NCBI RefSeq assembly: GCF_011082085.1
Contig: NZ_CP041063.1
Span: 2,480,001 to 2,544,000, forward strand
Length of the DNA: 64,000 bases
Direction of reading: 5' to 3'
From: Bacillus sp. Cs-700
Lineage (GTDB): Bacteria; Bacillota; Bacilli; Bacillales; Guptibacillaceae
In this document: positions 59,711-64,000 of the stretch, one piece after another
How the letters are laid out: each line of letters starts with the position of its first letter
Numbering within the stretch: the stretch's first letter is position 1
Made by a program: the position numbers and the translations under genes
The notes under the pieces: model-generated
Database searches by the model: none
What the model was told of the DNA's origin: nothing
What the model saw: the letters and a program-made list of their open reading frames with translations, nothing else

Positions 59711-60997
59711 CTACACATCAAGCCCTTCATTTGCCATAACAACCTTCGCCTGCTCTTTCCCTTGATCGATGTTTACTTTGTTAAGTAAATAGATGCCTGC
59801 TAAGAAAAAGACGACGAGTGAAACGATACCAAGACGGCTTGATCCAGTTACTTGACCAACGAAGGCAAAGAGAAAAGGACCGAAAATCGCTGAAAATTTA
59901 GCGGAAATGCCGTAAAATCCGTAAAACTCTGCATGTCTGTGATCGGGAACCATACTTCCAAAAATCGATCGACTTAATGCCTGAGCGCCTCCCTGAACGA
60001 AGCCGACCATGATGGCAAGCAGATAGAAATGCGTGGCAGTAGTCATGAAATAACCGAGAAAAACAATCCCTACGTAAATCCACAGTGCGAGCATAAGCGC
60101 TCGCTTAGGGCGAATTTTCTTGGCCAAGTAGCCGAATAAAAACGCGAAGGGAATCCCTACGAACTGCGTGATTAGGAGCGCTGCGATTAAATCGTTCGCG
60201 TCGATGCCGATATCTCTTCCATAAATTGTCGCCATTTTTATAATGGTCGAGATCCCATCGTTAAATAACCAGAAAGCGACAAGGAAAAGAAGAAGCTGTT
60301 TGTAGTGGTTTAACTCCTTGAACGTCGTGCGAAGCCTTTTAAACCCGATCGTCGCATAGGAGCCGCTTAACTTAGGCTGAGTATGTTCCACTTCTTTCAC
60401 GTTTTTGAACATGGGTATGGAAAAGATAAACCACCATACCCCAACGCTTGCGAATGAAAGCTGCGTTGCGACAAGCGTGTTCGGAAGGAAAAACCAGGAT
60501 GGATTTAGGATCATCATTAGATTCACAAGAAGGAGCAGGCCACCGCCAATATACCCAAACGCATAGCCTCTTGCTGAAATGCGATCAATCTCTTCTCCTT
60601 TTGCGATTTCCGGTAAAAACGCATCGTAAAAGACGTTGCTTCCTGAGAAACCGATCGTACCAAAGATTAATAGAATAGAAGCAAACAGGTAGCCTCCCTC
60701 GCCAACAAACGCCATTAAAATGCTTGCGATCATCCCCATATAGGCAAAAAAGCGCAAAAATACTTTTTTAGAATTGGAGTAATCCGCAATGGCACCGAGT
60801 ACGGGTGCCAGAATCGCAACAATTAAAACAGCGATCGATTGCGAATAGCCCCAGTAAGAAGTAGCTAGACTTTGATCAATATTTTTGGCAGCAACATCAT
60901 AATAGAAAACAGGTAAAACGGCTGCCATCATTGTTGTTGCGAAAGCAGAATTAGCAAAGTCATACATCATCCAGCTACGAATCTCTTTTTTCCTCAT
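59711..60997 (-). CDS. MFS transporter of the YxiO/Atg22-like type
   Basis: A 428-residue protein with twelve transmembrane helices. It begins MRKKEIRSWMMYDFANSAFA and has VLGAIADYSNSKKVFLRFFA (loop 2-3) and GGAQALSRSIFGSMVPDHRH, typical of the UMF1/Vps-Atg22-like family; B. subtilis YxiO has the same size. I start at ATG 60995-60997; the frame is open 16 codons upstream. Substrate unknown. Confidence 0.88.
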   Translation of the reverse strand: MRKKEIRSWMMYDFANSAFATTMMAAVLPVFYYDVAAKNIDQSLATSYWGYSQSIAVLIVAILAPVLGAIADYSNSKKVFLRFFAYMGMIASILMAFVGEGGYLFASILLIFGTIGFSGSNVFYDAFLPEIAKGEEIDRISARGYAFGYIGGGLLLLVNLMMILNPSWFFLPNTLVATQLSFASVGVWWFIFSIPMFKNVKEVEHTQPKLSGSYATIGFKRLRTTFKELNHYKQLLLFLVAFWLFNDGISTIIKMATIYGRDIGIDANDLIAALLITQFVGIPFAFLFGYLAKKIRPKRALMLALWIYVGIVFLGYFMTTATHFYLLAIMVGFVQGGAQALSRSIFGSMVPDHRHAEFYGFYGISAKFSAIFGPFLFAFVGQVTGSSRLGIVSLVVFFLAGIYLLNKVNIDQGKEQAKVVMANEGLDV

Positions 60998-61159
60998 CTC
61001 TTTGCCCCCATGATGGTCGTTTTCTTTCAGCATATCAGGTCTCAACGTGTCATTCTTCGTGCTGGAATATTCTTCATAAACCTTTTACAACGAGCAGGCT
61101 TGCCACATATTCTTGGTGCGAGTACACTAACGGTAGAGTGATGAAACGGAGGTCGTCCT

Positions 61160-61468
61160 ATGGACCAAAATGATATTCAAAACAAAGTGATCGAAAATTA
61201 TCAGCGTGATGAAAACATGATGATTCTCGTCTTTGCCCAGTGGTGCGTCAACAATGACTTGAATCCAGAAACGCTTTATGAGAAAGCTTATCCTGATCAA
61301 ATCAATAACCCTGCTCTCAAGCAAAGCATCGAACTCGTCGTGCCGAAAGAAGAATCAGAACATATCCCTGATCAAACGGTAATGGGTGTCCTTTCCCTCT
61401 TTGGTAATGATGATCTTGCATTTGTCGTATCTGAAGAAATCGAAAAACGTTCAAAACCAGAGAAATAG
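61160..61468 (+). CDS. Hypothetical protein, 102 residues
   Basis: A small acidic, mostly helical protein: DQNDIQNKVIENYQRDENMM, ILVFAQWCVNNDLNPETLYE, then VMGVLSLFGNDDLAFVVSEE near the end. It resembles small Bacillus proteins of unknown function such as YxiS, but I am not sure. It diverges from the MFS gene; GAGGTCG-like bases precede the ATG. Confidence 0.7.
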   Translation: MDQNDIQNKVIENYQRDENMMILVFAQWCVNNDLNPETLYEKAYPDQINNPALKQSIELVVPKEESEHIPDQTVMGVLSLFGNDDLAFVVSEEIEKRSKPEK

Positions 61469-61522
61469 TTGTTTCATAGAGTTTATTCGATAGGAAAGGG
61501 AAACTTCCCTTTTAATCTCAAT

Positions 61523-61553
61523 AAAAGCCCCGGAGCATAAGCTCTGGGGCTTT
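61523..61553. terminator. Bidirectional terminator
   Basis: AAAGCCCCGGAGC / GCTCTGGGGCTTT stem (one G-U pair) between convergent genes. Confidence 0.85.
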
Positions 61554-61555
61554 GT

Positions 61556-62434
61556 TTAGTTCGTATCGCGAAATAACTTTACGAGTGCCTGCGTGCCACT
61601 ATCTTCTTCGCCACGCTCAGCAAGATCTTCATATAACTTCTTCGACAGTTCAAGTCCTGGGGTTAGCATTCCCATTTGTTTGGCGGACTCAAGGGCAATC
61701 GTCATATCTTTTATAAAATGCTTTACATAAAAGCCAGGCTCGAACCGATTAGAGATCATTCTTGGTGCCAGGTTGCTTAGTGACCAGCTTCCAGCAGCAC
61801 CGAATTCAATGCTCTCAAGGACCGTTGTCGGATTTAACCCTGCTTTTTCAGCATAAACAATCGCTTCAGAAACGCCAATCATGTTACTGGCGATCGCGAT
61901 TTGGTTGCACATTTTCGTATGTTGGCCTGCTCCAGCTGGTCCTTGGAGAACGATATTTTGACCCATTACATCAAAAATAGGCTGTACCTTTTCAAAGACT
62001 TCTAATTCGCCACCAACCATAATTGATAGCTTTCCTTCCTTGGCACCAACGTCTCCCCCTGATACAGGCGCATCAAGAGCGTAGAGCTGCTTGGACAAAG
62101 CATACTGATAGATTTCTTCGGCTAGCGCTGGGCTTGAGGTTGTCATATCAATTAATATAGAATGCGCTCGTGCATGTTCAAGCAACCCATTCTCACCTAT
62201 GTATACCTCTTCCACATCTTTCGGGTAACCGACCATCGTGATGATTACGTCAGCATTCGCTGCCACATCCTTCACTTCGTCGTACCATTCTGCCCCTTCT
62301 TGAATGAGGGCTTCAGCCTTCCTTTTTGTTCGTGTTGAGATAAGCGTTCGGTACCCTGCCTTGATCAAGTTTCGAACCATGCTTTCTCCCATAACGCCGA
62401 TTCCAATAAACCCGAGTACTGGCTTTTTCTCCAT
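61556..62434 (-). CDS. ykwC: NAD(P)-dependent beta-hydroxyacid dehydrogenase (YkwC-like)
   Basis: A 292-residue enzyme of the 3-hydroxyisobutyrate dehydrogenase family: nucleotide motif LGFIGIGVMGESMVRNLIKA, substrate motif ALDAPVSGGDVGAKEGKLSI and the catalytic Lys region GAGQHTKMCNQIAIASNMIG. B. subtilis YkwC fits in length. The acid substrate is not known. Confidence 0.9.
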   Translation of the reverse strand: MEKKPVLGFIGIGVMGESMVRNLIKAGYRTLISTRTKRKAEALIQEGAEWYDEVKDVAANADVIITMVGYPKDVEEVYIGENGLLEHARAHSILIDMTTSSPALAEEIYQYALSKQLYALDAPVSGGDVGAKEGKLSIMVGGELEVFEKVQPIFDVMGQNIVLQGPAGAGQHTKMCNQIAIASNMIGVSEAIVYAEKAGLNPTTVLESIEFGAAGSWSLSNLAPRMISNRFEPGFYVKHFIKDMTIALESAKQMGMLTPGLELSKKLYEDLAERGEEDSGTQALVKLFRDTN

Positions 62435-62512
62435 CGTAAATCGCCTCTCTTCCCAGAATTTCCTTTTCTAACACTTGTCTTCATCGTACACTAAAGGAGA
62501 GGTGAATTCCTA

Positions 62513-63469
62513 ATGAAAACAAGTAGTTTTGCCGGTATATTTATATGGATTGCGTTCGTTGTAACAAAATTGATCACAACCCCGATCGATACGCTTCAAT
62601 ATGTGATGATTTTATTAATGTTCGCCTATCTGGTACTCGTTCCGCTAACGCTGAATCTCGTACAGCAAAAAAAGAATGTTTTCTACCATTATGCCACCCG
62701 TTTGCAACTTGTTTCAGCTGTACTAGCGGGCATCTCTTTCTTTCTTGAACAAGGAATGTTAGCTGTTCTGCTAGCCGTTCCATGGTTACTGACAACCATT
62801 TTAATCGCGCTTTATGGATTCACGCGCCTCCTGCAAACATGGAAAAAAAGCACGATTTTTGATGTATTAATCCAACTTGGATTGATGTACATTAGCATCG
62901 GAGGACTCTGGCTTATTTTGCATCGATCAGGTGTACAAATTCTTCATTTTAGCGATGTTATCGTATTGCTTACATCCATTCATTTTCACTATGCGGCATT
63001 TATCACACCGATCACGATGGCGTTCATTGGAAAACGTCTGCTTGCAAAAGCTCCTCTCTTAAAATCCTGGTTTAAACTGATCGCCATCCTTGTCTTATTT
63101 GGCCCACCGTTTATCGCAGCAGGAATTACGCTTTCAGATTCATTACCTGTTCTTGAGTTTATTTCAGTCGTTGAATTTGTTACGCCGCTGATCGTCTTTT
63201 CAATCCTTTGCCTCGTCTACTTAGTGCCAACACTTGAGTATTCGGTGCAAATGCTGTTGTCAATTTCATTCGCTTCTCTCCTGTTTTCAATGAGCTCCGC
63301 GATGATCTATGGATTTGCTCATATTAATGAAACGGTGATTCTCGGTATTCCTTTAATGGTCTTTTTTCATGGATTCGTAAATACATTCGGCTTTTCACTC
63401 TTTGGACTACTTGGCGTAACAGTGATGCAGGAGACGAAACAAATCAAAAAAACCAGCCTCTCAATGTAA
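62513..63469 (+). CDS. YndJ-like integral membrane protein
   Basis: A 318-residue protein with about ten hydrophobic helices. The pattern TSIHFHYAAFITPITMAFIG and VFFHGFVNTFGFSLFGLLGV belongs to the YndJ family, whose role is unknown. It lacks the extra soluble C-terminal half of B. subtilis YndJ (about 545 residues). AAAGGAGAGG precedes the ATG. Confidence 0.8.
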   Translation: MKTSSFAGIFIWIAFVVTKLITTPIDTLQYVMILLMFAYLVLVPLTLNLVQQKKNVFYHYATRLQLVSAVLAGISFFLEQGMLAVLLAVPWLLTTILIALYGFTRLLQTWKKSTIFDVLIQLGLMYISIGGLWLILHRSGVQILHFSDVIVLLTSIHFHYAAFITPITMAFIGKRLLAKAPLLKSWFKLIAILVLFGPPFIAAGITLSDSLPVLEFISVVEFVTPLIVFSILCLVYLVPTLEYSVQMLLSISFASLLFSMSSAMIYGFAHINETVILGIPLMVFFHGFVNTFGFSLFGLLGVTVMQETKQIKKTSLSM

Positions 63470-63489
63470 AATGTGAGAAGCTGGTTTTT
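63447..63489. terminator. Bidirectional terminator
   Basis: AAAAACCAGCCTCTCA and TGAGAAGCTGGTTTTT arms with loop ATGTAAAATG; ends the yndJ-like gene and the convergent wrbA-like gene. Confidence 0.8.
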
Positions 63490-63492
63490 CGC

Positions 63493-64000
63493 CTATTTTA
63501 TATTTTTTAAGGCGCCTGCAACCTTTGCAACGCGTGCACCAAGGCGGGAAGCCATCGTTAATTCAGCTTCAACTGGCGTTCTCGATCCATCGCCACCCGC
63601 AAGAGTTGAAGCGGCATAAGGAGAGCCTCCAATTCCATCTGTTGTTAGCTGCTCAGGATTCTCGCCATATGGCAGCCCAACATAGATCAAACCAAAGTGC
63701 ATAAGCGGAACAAACGTTGTGAGTGCTGTCGTTTCTTGTCCCCCATGAATCGAAGCGGTACTTGTAACAACCGCGGTCGCTTTCCCTTCTAATTCACCAT
63801 TCATCCAAAGCGATCCCGCTGAATCAAGGTATTGTTTCATTTGAGCAGGCATGGAACCATAGCGAGTTGGCACTCCCCAGATAATCCCGTCAGCCCAGCG
63901 TAAATCATCAAGCGTCGCTTCAGGAATACTGTTCTGTGCTTCTTGTGCTTCGACGTAAGGTGGTTGATCTGACATCGCTTGTTTCACGACATCAAATTCA
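63493..64000 (-). CDS. wrbA: WrbA-like NAD(P)H:quinone oxidoreductase, 5' end missing (runs off right edge)
   Basis: A flavodoxin-like quinone reductase. The last 169 codons are visible: DLRWADGIIWGVPTRYGSMP, AQMKQYLDSAGSLW, and the FMN-site ASIHGGQETTALTTFVPLMH, then GGSPYAASTLAGGDGSRTPV. These are WrbA hallmarks. The N-terminal phosphate-binding loop lies outside the window. Confidence 0.92.
   Translation of the reverse strand, partial: EFDVVKQAMSDQPPYVEAQEAQNSIPEATLDDLRWADGIIWGVPTRYGSMPAQMKQYLDSAGSLWMNGELEGKATAVVTSTASIHGGQETTALTTFVPLMHFGLIYVGLPYGENPEQLTTDGIGGSPYAASTLAGGDGSRTPVEAELTMASRLGARVAKVAGALKNIK

Noticed and set aside
1-64000. CRISPR arrays, insertion sequences, tRNA or rRNA genes, prophage
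   Set aside because: No regular spacer-repeat array, transposase, integrase, cloverleaf-like gene or phage module was seen.

Overview
The window is a Bacillaceae chromosome segment, a relative of Bacillus subtilis in the broad sense; I cannot name the genus. Supporting signs are the B. subtilis-type order of the fla/che operon, strong AGGAGG-like ribosome binding sites, TTG and GTG starts, sigma-D and sigma-B style promoters, FliW/CsrA, and many small Bacillus families (YwdI, YtiB, YfkM, YflT, YndJ).

Region 1 (1-29.7 kb) is one consolidated flagellar locus. A long minus-strand operon runs flgB-flgC-fliE-F-G-H-I-J-ylxF-fliK-flgD-(TIGR02530)-flgE-flbD-fliM-fliY-fliO-P-Q-R-flhB-flhA, with flhA leaving the left edge. 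The rod genes flhO-flhP diverge from it. Next come minus-strand flgM-flgN-flgK-flgL, motA-motB-fliL, fliD-fliT-like-fliS, flaG, flagellin (hag), and fliW-csrA with a VOC-fold gene. Compared with B. subtilis, fliL has left its place before fliM and sits behind motB, cheY is missing between fliY and fliO, and FliY has lost its recognisable CheC-type phosphatase residues.

The most striking feature lies at the 3' end of hag (about 27,185-27,560). A complete group I intron core (P3, P4, P7, P8, P9 and the P/Q/R/S boxes, no endonuclease) starts at the hag stop codon. It is followed by a second flagellin C-terminus in the phase that splicing at T|AA would need, and then by the rho-independent terminator. 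Splicing there would remove the stop codon and add about 16-17 residues that repeat the flagellin terminus. hag also has a perfect sigma-D promoter and two CsrA sites in its leader, so this gene may be controlled by transcription, translation and splicing.

Region 2 (29.8-41.3 kb) is housekeeping and stress-related: the 5-oxoprolinase operon pxpBAC, an aldehyde dehydrogenase, a GNAT enzyme, YwdI-like, beta-carbonic anhydrase, PfpI/YfkM, TerC, a DUF1499 protein, YflT-like, an ECF sigma factor fused to pentapeptide repeats, and class II fumarase. Three genes have sigma-B-like promoters.

Region 3 (41.4-53.6 kb) holds a TAXI-type TRAP transporter (receptor, DUF1850 partner, fused permease), a SLAP-domain protein, an aromatic acid exporter family protein, DUF429, glutathione peroxidase, a methyltransferase, a B12-binding radical SAM protein with an in-frame TAG near its end, an amidase and an EamA transporter.

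Region 4 (53.7-64 kb) carries a Fur-box-flanked siderophore uptake system (binding protein divergent from two permeases, ATPase and FhuF-like reductase), a zinc-dependent phospholipase C family protein, an MFS protein with an odd 20-bp-period repeat array behind it, a beta-hydroxyacid dehydrogenase, a YndJ-like membrane protein and a WrbA-like flavoprotein cut by the right edge. I saw no tRNA, rRNA, CRISPR or insertion sequence.
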